64,000 nt of DNA from Dendrolimus kikuchii. Its lineage: Eukaryota > Arthropoda > Insecta > Lepidoptera > Lasiocampidae. Every line of letters starts with the position of its first letter. The stretch's first letter is position 1. The notes under the pieces are model-generated. The model was not told where the DNA came from. It did no database searches and was given only the letters and a program-made list of their open reading frames with translations. The stretch lies in assembly GCA_019925095.2 (NCBI GenBank), contig CM034409.1:9236501-9300500 (forward strand). Reading direction: 5' to 3'. Shown in pieces: positions 43,669-54,675 of this stretch. Made by a program: the position numbers and the translations under genes.

Positions 43669-44030
43669 AAATATTTTCCATTCACACCAATCAAATCACA
43701 AAAGAAAATAAACTGTTAACAACTCTGTACTTATTTGACCCAAAAAAACTACTGAGTTACCGAAATATCTTAGCGGCAACAAATCCGTGTAAATACTGGG
43801 GCTTAAGAAAGGTCTACTGAAGGAGGTGTGTATCGAACAGTTTGCGGGTAGACGAATAAAATTCGCCGAGAATTGTAAGGGGGTAGCTTAACACGAACTA
43901 AATCCGGCTCATTCGCTAAATAAGGAAATTGCGTAATATATCTATTACTAACTGTGAAAAACAGTATTGCTTTACATTTCTGGAGGGCAGTAGACTGTGG
44001 TTGGCTATTCGTGTAGATTTCTTGGATTTA
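43669..44030. other. No recognised feature
   Basis: No gene or repeat identified. Confidence 0.4.
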
Positions 44031-44034
44031 ATAT

Positions 44035-44695
44035 GGCTAGTGGTCGCCCAGTGGTCGGAATTCGACCATAATTAATTTAAATTATAAGTTAGATAGTTGT
44101 ATTATTTTATAGCCTATACAAATTAATATTAATTAAAAATCTAAAATATCCTATAAATAAACCTAACTTAAAAATATATATACAATAGTAAAAAAAAAAA
44201 CTAATATTAAAATAAAACCTATATTAAAACCCGTCCAGCCCCACCAGACCACTGTCGCTGGGCATTGTACCTAGAAGGCTGGCAGCATTACCTCGCTGGA
44301 TACAAAGGCTAATCCTTTGAGCGAGGTAAGCTCCAGCCTTCCGGTCTCCTGTTTTGTCCATTAGGCGTAAATTATAAGTTTGAACATTATTAAGACTATA
44401 CTTCTATAATCACAGATATCGCCAAGGCTACACTGTCAATTTGACTTTGACAATAAACAAAAGAGTATATATATATATGCGTGTGTGTGTCAAATACATG
44501 GTAGTGTGTGTAATGTTTTTTTTATTGATTCAATGTATTTTTATGCACAATTAAAAAAAACATTAGCATTCTGCACTCCTTCTCTATATAAACTATAAGT
44601 GTGCGAAATTTCATACTCCTCCGTCCGCGCAATTTACGTAAAAAGGGGTACAAAGCTTTTGTTTCATGTATTAATATAATGATAAATGATAAACT
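44035..44695 (+). repeat. Family M repeat, copy 3, split by LINE fragment N1
   Basis: gctagtggtcgcccagtggt to 44090, then, after N1, from 44381 through gccaaggctacactgt, aaagagtatata and ctccttctctatataaacta. It is the same order as 27493-27890. Confidence 0.78.
44091..44367 (-). mobile_element. LINE fragment N, copy N1, with 13-bp target duplication
   Basis: taaattataagtt at 44078-44090 and 44368-44380. The minus strand reads DRKAGAYLAQRISLCIQRGN then AASLLGTMPSDSGLVGLDGF, an intact C-terminal coding end, followed by a ~160-bp AT-rich 3' tail. I recognise the IQRGNAAS-LGT pattern as recurring in the window but cannot name the protein family. Confidence 0.75.
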
Positions 44696-44974
44696 GAATG
44701 AAGTGAAAAGACGTCCACGTATTGTAAAAGTACGAAAAGAAAAGAAATAAAACAATAAAACAACACAAGATGTTTTTATTTTAATGTTAGGCTTGCTAAC
44801 ATTAAAATACATTCTGTCAAAAAAGTATCGGGATTGGATGATTTGTTTATGGTTCCAATTTTTTTTTTTTTGTTAGATTGGCACATTGTTTCTAATTTTG
44901 GCGCGGAGTTTGAGTTGCATAGGTCATTTAGATTAAATACAGTCTGTTTTTAGTTAGATCATATCTAGAATTCA

Positions 44975-45255
44975 CGTAAAAACTACTAAGGCGATTTCGA
45001 TGCGGTTTTCACTGAACGAAAGCAAAATCTTAGACTTAAAATCTGCGCTACTTTTTGTACTAGGAATCCCGCGGGAATTTTTCCGGGAGCGGTTTGAAGC
45101 TGATCGTGTGCATTTAAACTAGCTTATTCCGACATAGTTTCCACTAAAACGATAGCTTATATTATTGTTTAAATGCTGCGGTATTTTGTGTCCCGGAAAT
45201 TCCACCGGAATTTCAATTCAAGCGTGGACAAGGTCGCGGGCATATCCTAGTATTA
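44975..45255 (+). repeat. Family H repeat, copy H5
   Basis: attcacgtaaaaactactaa, gatttcgatgcggttttcac, gggaatcccgcgggaatttt, and the gcgggcatatcctagta end. Confidence 0.77.
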
Positions 45256-45264
45256 CAATATAAT

Positions 45265-45555
45265 TATGTAGAGAATGTATGAAAGAAGACTGATAATACA
45301 ATTAGTGTACATATGACAACAGTCTGGGGGTGGTAGATTGGTGCTGGTAGACCGCGACGTACTTACCATGACCAAATCGCAGATGTTTTAAAGAATAGCC
45401 AGGTAAAAAGCAATTTTAATAAATATGTATGTATAAAGAGATTAGGGAAATTAGACGAAGCAAAAGATGTATATCAAGATTGTAGCAAGTTGAAATCCAT
45501 CGTCACTGCCTACCCACCCCTACAGGAAACAAGCGTGATAATATATATGTATGTA
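45265..45555 (+). pseudogene. RTE-like LINE C2 remnant, copy 2
   Basis: The plus strand has GAGRPRRTYHDQIADVLKNS, then KRLGKLDEAKDVYQDCSKLK and SIVTAYPPLQETSVI, the RP.RT..DQI...L to AYP end of an RTE-like LINE. Tail with tatgtatgta. 5'-truncated. Confidence 0.75.
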
Positions 45556-45697
45556 TAAGAAGTGCGCAGAAGGTTTGCCGATGTTCGCTCCTCCCGCTTC
45601 CTACGACTAGGACCGAGACTTGTCTAAGTAGTACTAAGAACTCGACGACCGCGGGTCGCGGTTGTGGAGGGGGGGGGGATCATCGGCAATCGTAATT

Positions 45698-45959
45698 TAT
45701 CCGTGCAGGAACGGAGAAAGAATACAATTTCCTGCGGCTGAGTGGTCTGTCGTAAGAGGTGACAAAACTAGGTTGTAGGGTATTAGCAGTCTTGATTTGT
45801 ATTCCGGCATTAGTGACTAGGTTACTCCCTTAAGAGAGCAGCAGCGCATTTGTAGCACCTTTAGTGTTGCTCAATTCCATATGCGATGGTACCCGCTTAC
45901 CAGCAAATGGGTCGTCTGCCTGTTTGCTGATCTCATGCAACAAAAAATAAAAATAAAAA
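45698..45959 (+). mobile_element. SINE family A, copy A9, internally deleted
   Basis: Both ends present, but the middle jumps from aaaactaggttgtagggtat to agcagtcttgatttgtattc, removing about 60 bp. A (G)9 run precedes it at about 45670. Confidence 0.83.
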
Positions 45960-46540
45960 CCTTTTGCGCAAGAGTTATAATTATTTTTCCATAATGTATA
46001 ATCATGGATCACGTTTTAACAATTTAATATAAGAAGGGACAACTGTCAAAAGCTATTAGACTTAATTCGCCCCTCCGTCAATAAACGACGCAACATTAAT
46101 GGGCCATCATTCAAAAGATTAAAATCATAACGTAGCACCGTTATCAAAATATTACAACATCATCTAAATAATTTTGCAAAACAGTCAAAAACAAAAGGTT
46201 TAAAGTCTATTCAGGCTTAATATAGCGAGAATGAGGTCCTTAACAGTAGCAATTAAGAGAACAAAGGGTGCAAAACCTCCAAAGTGGGGAGTGATGTTTG
46301 GGACAATATGCCTGTAAATTCGTCGAGAGTATTGTAGAGCATTAAAGTTCGCGACGCGGTTTGCTGTCAACCTTCAGTTGGCATGTGTTGTATGTTGCTT
46401 ATTGATTTTACAGAAAATTGCTTGACAGATTATATAATTTATATCTTTGGTGTTTACTTCTTAAGAATTGATTTCCACGTAGGGCCCCCAGTAGATACAT
46501 TTTATGAGAAGTGAAATACAAGCTTAATTCAAAAGTTACG
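45960..46540. other. No recognised feature
   Basis: No gene or repeat identified. Confidence 0.4.
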
Positions 46541-46614
46541 TTTTTTTAAAGTGAAACTTCTATAGAATCGTTGTGATTTCAAACTCGATGAAACTAAAAA
46601 GCGACATTAAAAAG

Positions 46615-46784
46615 AACTCAACCTTAAGTTGTGTTCCTGCATTGGAGACCAGGTTCTAGTCTCCCTTAAGAGAGCAGCAGCACATTTTTGGCACCTTTGG
46701 TGTTGCAAATGTTCATAGGCGATGGTAACCGCTTTCCATCAAGTGGGCTGTCTGCCTGTCTGCTGAACTCCTGCAATAAAAAAA
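46615..46784 (+). mobile_element. SINE family A, copy A10, 5'-truncated
   Basis: Begins at caaccttaagttgtgttcct and ends in an A run. aaaaag on each side looks like the target duplication within B. Confidence 0.82.
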
Positions 46785-46915
46785 GAGATAAACACATAAA
46801 TCTGTAGGACTAAGCCTGCGAGAGAATGAGGTAGAATACATTATATTTAATAATTTAAACATTATGCTCAATAGATAGAGTTGGAAATGTTTTGAAGTTT
46901 TTCGTTAACACTTCA

Positions 46916-47230
46916 ATTTTTTTTTTATTGCAGGAGATCAGCAGACAGGCAGATGGCCCACTTGATGGAAAGCGGTTACAATCGCCTATGGATATTTGCA
47001 ACACCAAAGGTGCTACAAATGCGCTGCTGCTCTTTTAAGGGAAACTGGAACCTGGTCACTAATGCCGGAACACAACTCGAAGGTTGTTATGGCGACATAC
47101 TTTAGACCAGGGGTGGCAGCCATCCAGTCGGGCAAATGCCCTACCACCTGGCTGTGGGTTGTTAAGTCGCCTCTTACGACAGGCCGCCCGGCCGCAGGAA
47201 ATTGTATTCTTTCTCCGTTCCTGCACGGAT
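46916..47230 (-). mobile_element. SINE family A, copy A11
   Basis: Full-length minus copy, well preserved (ctgcacggat at 47230, T run at 46917-46927). Confidence 0.88.
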
Positions 47231-47344
47231 AGATGTGTGTAAATGTTGTGTATTAAAGCTAAAATATATTATAACGATGTAATATATGAAATGTGACGTC
47301 ACGAAATTTAGAATCCCTCCCACCCCTTTAACACTTTGTCACTT

Positions 47345-47508
47345 TGAAGTTGTTCGGGTGCATAAAAATTAGCTTATTCCACACACTTTCCACGAAAACG
47401 ATAGGTTGCATTATTTTTTAAATACTGCGGTAGTTCGTGACCCGGGAATCCCCTAGGAATTTCAATTCAATTTTGGACAAAATCGCGGGCACATCCTAGT
47501 TATTTATA
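47345..47508 (+). repeat. Family H repeat, copy H6 (truncated at B6)
   Basis: Starts tgaagttgttcgggtgcata, inside the H consensus, to gcgggcacatcctagtt. Confidence 0.72.
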
Positions 47509-47509
47509 A

Positions 47510-48065
47510 AAGTTACAACTCAACAAGACAGCTAGGTTTACAAAAATCATAACGCTGTTTCGTAGTGATTTTTTAATTAAAACAATAGGTGGCGGAGTAT
47601 TTGGTTTCTAAATTGTAAACCTATGTAACCTAATAGAAACTAAAGGTGAAATGTAAAAATCATCTAGGTATTCGAAACAAAAAACGACTGAAAAATGCTT
47701 ACGGACATAATTACTTTGAAGAAATATCGTTTGGTGGTATTGTAGATATAAAACTTATTTCTGGTTAAATGTTTTTTGAGGTTTCACCGTTTCTCTAATG
47801 CTGCTATATCGTCGTCTTTGGTTATAATATTTTGAACTCATATTCAATTACTACCTATGGTTATAATGTTAATAATTTTATCTACTTTCCTTTGCTCAAA
47901 AGGATTGGACGATGCTTAAACAAATCTTATTGTTTGACATATATATAATTAGGCATAAAAGTAAACATTTTAATCCTATTTAAGTGCTCATAAAAGAATT
48001 TTGTCCTGTTCTCCCGCATAAGTCGAATAAATTTATATATTACCTAAATAATGGTTGAATCTTGA
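47510..48065. other. No recognised feature
   Basis: AT-rich, nothing identified. Confidence 0.4.
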
Positions 48066-48070
48066 CCAAT

Positions 48071-48208
48071 ATATCGCACCCTAAAAATTATTGAGACCTA
48101 CTTCAAAAACTTACCATTGATTTAAATATCTATTGCATAAAAATAAGGTACAAAATTGAAGAACTTGATATTTTTAATTAGGTCTCTATAATTCTAAGGG
48201 TGCGATAT
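48071..48208. mobile_element. Small MITE-like element (138 bp)
   Basis: The ends are ~32-bp inverted repeats: atatcgcaccctaaaaatta on the left, and atatcgcacccttagaatta inverted on the right, each continuing ...gagacct. The very short interior has no coding capacity. The outer atat on both sides could include a TA duplication. Confidence 0.7.
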
Positions 48209-48900
48209 CTTTTATTTCTCAAGCTATGGCATAAATAATTCTATGCTCTTTCCATGTTCATCTAAAAATCGCATCTCAATCAAAAAAATAACAATAAACA
48301 CAAATGTAAAATTCAAAGGAACACAATGTAGAGAGTCTTAAATTTTATAACTTCCATTCGTTTTAGCGAGAAATAAAATTTTGAAGTTCTTTACAACATT
48401 CATCAAGACGTCGCGAGCAAGGCTTTTGAATAATAAAAATCTTTGGAAAGAACGGCGCCCTCTCATGGCTCCATTCTTCCTGGGTTTTTACAACTTTATT
48501 ATAAGTGGATGAAAAGTAATATCATACATATATTATCACTGCCAAGAGCTCGTTAATCACGTCACATGTCACAACGCTGTCACAAGTAGCTATAAGACAT
48601 TATGCTTTACCTACGGGGAGTGCAATGTTTATCAGGCTAGTAATTACAATCACTAGCGAATCGAGCCTTAACTATAGGACAGGGGCTATTACTACCTATA
48701 CCTACTAGCGGACGTAGGCAGCCTCAAGTTTACGCCATATTATTATATCTTAGCTGTCCGCATTCCTCATCCGCCTACCGACGACCTTACACAAGTTGCC
48801 CTTCTATCGAGTTGGAGCGTATCTAACTATGTTTACCGATATAATAATAATAAGAATATAATTTATTTAACTTACAGTTGTTGCACTCATTAGTTAATTT
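48209..48900. other. No recognised feature
   Basis: No gene or repeat identified. Confidence 0.4.
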
Positions 48901-48904
48901 CAAT

Positions 48905-49107
48905 CTATACTAATATTATAAAGAGGTAAAGTTTGTGAGTTCATGACGTTGTAGGGGTTAATCTCTGGATCTACTAAACCGATTTTAAAAATTCTTTTAC
49001 TGTTAGAAAGCTACGTTAACAGGAAGTGTCATAGGCTATATAACATGACGTTATATACCACAGAAGCGGGACAGAGCGCGGGCGAAACCACGCCGGGCCG
49101 CTAGTCA
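48905..49107 (+). repeat. Family O repeat, copy 2
   Basis: ctatactaatattataaaga start, ttgtaggggttaatctctgg, tgttagaaagctacgtta, and cgccgggccgctagt end, matching 8395-8563. Confidence 0.75.
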
Positions 49108-49420
49108 TAAATAAAATTGTGTTAGCAGGACAGATACTAGATACAGATACAGAATTCAAAAGCACAAAGAATGGCCTAATTTCATGTTTCCTTGTACAGT
49201 ACATAAGTAGCCTCAGCCAACACCGCAGAAAAGGGGAGTCCACTCTTTCATCGAACACTCTTAGGATACTGCTGATACCAGCTCGAACTCTAAAGAGTAA
49301 AGAATCTATTTTCTTACATCTGTAAAAGTCATCTGAGTCTCCGAGAGGTGGCTGCACTGCGTGGCAGCCTCTACAGCATCCTGAAAACATTGAACACGGA
49401 GATACTGTCTCCAGTCTAAG

Positions 49421-50165
49421 GACAGGTCTATAAATCCATCATTAGACCTGTCCTTTTGTATGGCAGTGAAGCGTGGCCTGTACTTGAGCGACACAAGCAA
49501 GACCTGCGTGTCACGGAGATGACTGTGCTGCGTTGGATGTGTGGAGTGACGCGAAAAGACCGTGTCAAGAAGTCCCGCATCCGTGGCAGTCTTCATGTCT
49601 GTGACATAGCAGATAAACTGCAAGAGTGTCGCTTACGCAGATACGGCCATGTTTTACGGAGACCGGCTAATTATGTGGGGAACAAATGTCTAGCCATGAA
49701 GGAAGCTATCCGTGCAGGAACGGAGAAAGAATACAATTTCCTGCGGCCGGGCGGCCTGTCGTAGGTAGGGTGTTTACCCGTCTGGATGGCTACCACCCCT
49801 GGTTTAAAGTATGCCGCCATAACATCCTTGAGTTGTGTTCCGGTATTAGTGGCCAGGTTCCAGTCTCCCTTAAGAGAGCATCAGCGCATTTGTAGCACCT
49901 TTGGTGTTGCAAATGTTCATAGGTGATGGTAACCGCTTTCCATCAAGTTAGCCGTCTGCCTATCTGCTGAACTCCTGCAATAAAAAAAAAAAAAAAAGGA
50001 AGGGAAGGCCCAAGAAATGTTGGCTTGACCTTGTGAAGGATGACATGCGTACCAATGGTCTCAAAACCCCTGAAGACCGCGCGAAGTGGAGTAGAAAAGC
50101 GGACCTTGGTCGTCGGAGTGGACGCTCCGAACGCAACCGGGATTTAACGCTCGGATGATGATAAT
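49421..50165 (+). pseudogene. RTE-like LINE C-terminus, split by SINE A12
   Basis: Plus strand: GQVYKSIIRPVLLYGSEAWP, TEMTVLRWMCGVTRKDRVKK, GSLHVCDIADKLQECRLRRY, GHVLRRPANYVGNKCLAM, then (after SINE A12) GRPKKCWLDLVKDDMRTNGL and KTPEDRAKWSRKA, stop near 50155. This is the YGSE...WMCGVT..DR.....Y GHV.RR....G.. ...GRPKK.W.D.V..D block order of an RTE-like LINE, distinct from C and C2. The ORF is otherwise undamaged on both sides of the SINE. A gatgatgataatgatg tail follows. Confidence 0.85.
49708..49998 (+). mobile_element. SINE family A, copy A12, inserted in an RTE-like ORF
   Basis: atccgtgcaggaacgg to a 15-A tail. aaggaag on the left (49699-49705) and in the aaaggaaggg on the right is the probable target duplication. 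Confidence 0.88.
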
Positions 50166-50254
50166 GATGCTGTCTTCAGTCCAGCATTATCATCTATTTA
50201 CTTCATAGGCCAGGAGTTTTGCGACAGACGTAACTGGCTTATTTTGTTGTTGCA

Positions 50255-50350
50255 AAGATGGCAAACGAGCAGACGGCTGCCTGAATGAAAATTGGTTACC
50301 GTCGCCTGTAGACGTCTACAAGAACAGGGGCGGAGCCAACGTGTTGCAAG
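50255..50350 (-). mobile_element. LINE 3' tail, family T fragment
   Basis: The minus strand has ggcgacggtaaccaattttc and cgtctgctcgtttgccatct, the shared A/T tail. Confidence 0.55.
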
Positions 50351-52046
50351 CTTTTAGGATAATAGAGGTGAAGCGATAGGAGAGATGGGATAAAGAGGAC
50401 TGGATAGAGGTACGGAGTAGGAGGGATGAAATAAAGGCTACGTGATACAGGGATCACTACCAATTTAATTCAATAATTTGACGAGTGATGTAAGTTAACT
50501 TGCTTATTTTACAAATTAAATAAGAATTTCTATATCCAGCCATATGAGAAATTTCATGTATTTACGATAATTATATTTCAACGTGCTATTAATTAATAAT
50601 GTCTACATAATTGAGAGTTTTGTTGTTAATTAACGTTGAAATTACTAAAATACGTCGCAGGGAATTGCGTAGTTCGCGCTTAGTGTTTGTAAATTATAAT
50701 GAGCCTGGAACCTTCGGGGAGTACCTAAATGTTACGTCAAAATGTTCATTACTTAGAAATCTTGTAGTCTAAAGCACTGATTTCTAAAGTGGTATACACC
50801 CCCCCTTCGCCCACTAGACTGTTTTAAACAGAGGGATATATAAATTCACTAGTAGGGTTGATAAACTCTCAACAAGATGTTTCGCTTTTCCAAATAAGAT
50901 GTAAATACATTATTGAAGATAGTCTTAACAAAAACTAACAATTTTAATTCAGTAGCGCAAACACATCATAAATACTCGTAATTATGTATGATCGACAATG
51001 TATGGGACAATTCTGGAAATTACGGTGACAAATGTTTCTAAAAATATCCTTTTGAAACAATATTATCGGGGAAGTATATTCTTCTTCGGAAAACTGTGTA
51101 TAAAACTAAGCAAGTTGTGTACATCGAAGGTAAAATAATTTGCTCTGAGAGCTGTTGTGGTTCTTACCTCATACTTTCGGAAATAATAATTTGGTTTAAT
51201 TAAACCAAATACTACTTACTCCATAAGAAAATGAGTGTTCACAACATAAACTAATCATAACACTTCAGCATTTATGTGTTTACGTGCGAAACTACCAGGC
51301 AATAATAAGTAACAGGAGCATCAACTAAGAGATTTGAAGAGTAAAAAGCGCGATAACAGCGGGCGTGTCGTTTAAGGTTATGGCCGAACTTCTAACGAGG
51401 ACCATAAACCGAGTGTTTATTCGACTCACCTTCGCTGCTATCCAGAATGTACTGTGGGGTGTTATCGTAAAATCTTACGATGTAACTCTTACTGATGTCT
51501 AATGCCCTGGTAGGCTTTGTTGAATAGTTTCATATTTTTTGGATCCATTTTCGTAAATAGAAAATATTTTGCGAATGTTATTTGTATTTTGGCTTCAGTG
51601 GCTTATTATCTTTTTTATTGCCTCGAGACATTATTATGTAATCTACTTCAGTCAAGTTTCTAACTATATGTGTCTTAAGCCTTTTTTTGGTACCTTCGCG
51701 TTGTTTATTTCATATTAATTCCGTTTTAACATTGGTATGAATATTATCAACTAAATCTACTAACATTTGACGGCTGCTTAATCTCAAAAGTTTAATGAGT
51801 ACTGAAGACACTTGCACCTAACAGTCTTAACGATATGTAGGTGAATTTGTGTATCACAAGATTTTCATAATCAAAAAAGTCAGTAGATTGCGGAAAGTTG
51901 CTTAAACTTTAAAAATCCTTCAACCTTCTCTCACTTATAAACCAGAAAATGAGCAATGCGCATATAAAATATATCGTTTATTGCGTTATTTTTTACATAT
52001 GATTAGCGTGATTGAAATATAGTTTTTATTCATATACAACGTATTA
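50351..52046. other. No recognised gene
   Basis: About 1.7 kb, the longest stretch where I find nothing except a 22-nt perfect palindrome atttggtttaattaaaccaa(at) at 51189-51210. Confidence 0.45.
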
Positions 52047-52050
52047 ATAT

Positions 52051-52541
52051 TGTTACAACTTAGGTTCCGACAAAAACAAATTCCACTTCTAATCTGTAAA
52101 AACACATTTTATTACCTATAGTAATTCTTTTATGATCGTCTTCTTTTGTTTACTTAGTTATTTCCATACGTTTCTAGAGAACAGTCTGTTTTTCTATTGT
52201 ACTCGTTTACGGCCGCTTGCGGCTGAATCATTAGCCAGGTGTTGCGGATCACGTCAACTATGATACGGGCAAATTTGTATTTGTGAGGTATAAAACGGCG
52301 GCCTGATGGAGAGGGGGATGGGCAGTTCAGCGACAACTACAATCAAGGCGTGACGTGTGTACAATCGGTAATCTAATAGTGACGGACTTTGCGCGTTTTA
52401 TTGAATTACGACCTTCTGCATTACTTTTGGATTTGTTGTGTTCGGTTATATCTGTACCTGTGTTATACGTGTTTGTATAGTTCTAATAAACTCTTTAATA
52501 ATTCTAACGGCATTTTAATTCGAGTCCCGCAACTCGTAACA
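52051..52541 (+). mobile_element. Solo LTR, copy 3
   Basis: TGTTACAACTT...CTCGTAACA with a 4-bp duplication atat (52047-52050, 52542-52545). TATA box gtataaaacgg at 52289-52296 and aataaa at 52485-52490 fix its transcriptional direction as plus. Same family as 11288-11762 and 14719-15187 in inverse orientation. Confidence 0.88.
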
Positions 52542-52675
52542 ATATAACAGGAAGAACGAATAACACATAAAATAGACGAATGATGAAAGACAACTGCCAC
52601 TCAGAGCACATCGCCTACAATTTGATGTAAAATACTGAGCAGGTAGTGTCCTCACACGTAGACTTCAGGCCCACC

Positions 52676-53135
52676 GTTTAGGAGGAGTATCGCGGCGCCA
52701 CCTACTCGGTCCAATCGTTAATTTAAACCATTCCGGGACAAACTTGAACACACACAACAACAACAAAAACACCTAAATTCTTGTACCCGATTGCAGCGCC
52801 ATCTACCTGGTTGAAATTTGAATCTAAATCATCCCAGTAGAAAATTATTAAAATACTAATATCGCTATTAAAAAATATTGGTTAGTGGTAGAAGGGTGAA
52901 AATTTTGGGTTGTATGTATTTTTTAATGCCAAATCATAAAAAACATTGACAAAAAAATAAATAAATAATGGGTACACCCTTATTATTTAGGGGTATGAAA
53001 AATAGATGTTGGCCGCTTCTCAGACCTACCCGATATGCACACGAAATTTCTTACAAATCGGTTCAGCCGTTTCGGAGGAGTTTCATAACAAACACCGCGG
53101 CACGAGGATTTTATATATTAGATTACTTCAAAATT
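52676..53135 (+). repeat. Family U-like repeat, copy 3, with internal duplication
   Basis: The phrase gcgccacctactcggtccaa (52695) is repeated in altered form as gcgccatctacctggttgaa (52797). The end cggttcagccgtttcggagg, cggcacgaggattttatata is of a type common in moth repeats. Confidence 0.58.
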
Positions 53136-53139
53136 TTGC

Positions 53140-53580
53140 TTCTCTATTGAAATGCGATACTAAAACGTTAGCTTCGACTAGCGGGACAATAACACCGGGT
53201 ATCGTCTCATTTTTATATTCAACACGGTTCAACACCGAACAGCCGGGCAAACAAAGAGATAAAAGCTTTTTAAATCCCAAAATTTATGGTTTGTTTGTGC
53301 AAACGGAATACTATTTCGGTAAATCCTAGCGAATGCGGTGCCGATATTATTTTAATAGGAATAAATGGTGGAATGTTTTATGCTGAATCACGCATTAGAT
53401 TACAAAACAATTGCAAAGATACAGGCGTTCGTACGCGCTTATTTACGCGGGTAAGTTTTGAGTTATGGAAGCCATTACAAATTGCTTGTACAAATCGTTT
53501 CTTACGGTTTCCTTTGACAAATGATTTTAGTTTTGCCAAAATATAATAGGAGTATTTTTTGGGCTCATGAGTTTTATTTT
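53140..53580. other. No recognised feature
   Basis: Frames of 107 and 86 codons at 53006-53329 and 53286-53546 are not recognised and overlap repeat sequence. No gene called. Confidence 0.4.
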
Positions 53581-53587
53581 TAAGATA

Positions 53588-53830
53588 GCTTCTGCCCGCA
53601 TCTTCGTCCGCGTGGAATATTTAAAAAAATTGTAAGTTAAAATAAACCCCCGATTTTGAAACATTCTTCATTGATGCTCCGCTCTTAGGTCACAGCGTGA
53701 TGATAGCCTATAGCCTTCCTTAATAAATGGGCTATCTAACACTGAAAGAATTTTTCAAATCAGATCAGTAGTTCCTGAGATTAGCGCGTTCAAACAAACA
53801 AACTCTTCAGCTTTATATATTATTATAAGA
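53588..53830 (+). repeat. Family E repeat, copy 1
   Basis: cccgcatcttcgtccgcgtg, aacattcttcattgatgctc, gggctatctaacactgaaag, cctgagattagcgcgttcaa, ending tttatatattattataag. Confidence 0.76.
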
Positions 53831-54110
53831 CTTATATTTTATGTTACTATAGTGAGTGACTTAGAACTAATTTATAGATAATTTATAGATAGATTATGGA
53901 TACTCAGCGTTTTAAATTAAGATTAAATGTAAATATCCTATTTCATACTCAATCTACTAAGACCTATTTAGGTATTAATAACAATATATATTTCTTCTAA
54001 ACCCTTTTACTTTTGTTCAAAGTAATCAACTACACTTTGCTTCCCTTTAAACAAAGCCAAAACGTAAATCAGCTATACACTGGAAAATACAGCAAGTGAT
54101 GTTATGTAAT
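53831..54110. other. No recognised feature
   Basis: No gene or repeat identified. Confidence 0.4.
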
Positions 54111-54114
54111 GTTT

Positions 54115-54180
54115 TTTGTCAACCCTACTAACCATCGACACGTGACATCATGAGGCTATCGGCAAACCTTCTGCGCTTTA
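54115..54180 (-). repeat. Family S repeat, copy 2
   Basis: Inverse of 34948-35015: ccctactaaccatcgacacg, tgacatcatgaggctatcgg, caaaccttctgcgc. Confidence 0.72.
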
Positions 54181-54273
54181 GTTTTCACTAATACCTTAAC
54201 TAGGCAGATATGTTTTGGAAAGTACGAGTACCTACAATCAATAAATACGCAATACTCACGTGCGTAAATACCT

Positions 54274-54321
54274 TGTTCGTGCCTACCCCGCAAGGGAACT
54301 GGCGTGAAGTTATGTATGTAT
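54274..54321 (+). mobile_element. RTE-like LINE C, copy C6, only 48 bp
   Basis: tgttcgtgcctaccccgcaa, gggaactggcgtgaagtt and (TATG)n. The 10-bp duplication gtaaatacct is at 54264-54273 and 54322-54331. Extreme 5' truncation. Confidence 0.9.
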
Positions 54322-54675
54322 GTAAATACCTAGCCAGACTATAAAAGCAGACACATTTGAAAAGCAATATCAGTTATGAAGTTTTGAAATTGTACTGTTT
54401 AAATCCATCATTGTTCTCTTCATGACAATGTCAATATCATCCTCCTGTTAAACCATACTTGTCAGATTAAACCTAAAAGAGATTGACGCCGTCGGCTGTT
54501 CAAAATTCAATCCGTCAAAGGCAACATTGACATACAGACCGATGCAATACGTTCGCACATCAATTTTAACGAACACGACCAAAAAGCAAACTTCGAACGA
54601 GGTATTCGACTGCAAAAGTGGAAAACCAATTTTGTGTTGCCGTACACAGAAATTGTTGCAGATAAACAATAAACT

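Larger units (their letters stand above)
46546..47350 (-). repeat. Family B repeat, copy B6, split by two A SINEs in opposite orientation
   Basis: B pieces at 46546-46614, 46785-46915 and 47231-47350 line up into one B copy. A10 (plus) and A11 (minus) fill the gaps. Confidence 0.82.

Noticed and set aside
44522..44812. 96-codon minus-strand frame over repeat M
   Set aside because: Antisense to repeat M and not kept open in the other M copies.
49418..49455. 12-bp inverted repeat at the start of the RTE frame
   Set aside because: The right arm is normal RTE coding sequence, and the left arm may be chance or a truncation artefact. Too short to separate.
53006..53546. Overlapping frames of 107 and 86 codons
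   Set aside because: No recognised domain, they overlap repeat sequence, and start and context are unsupported.
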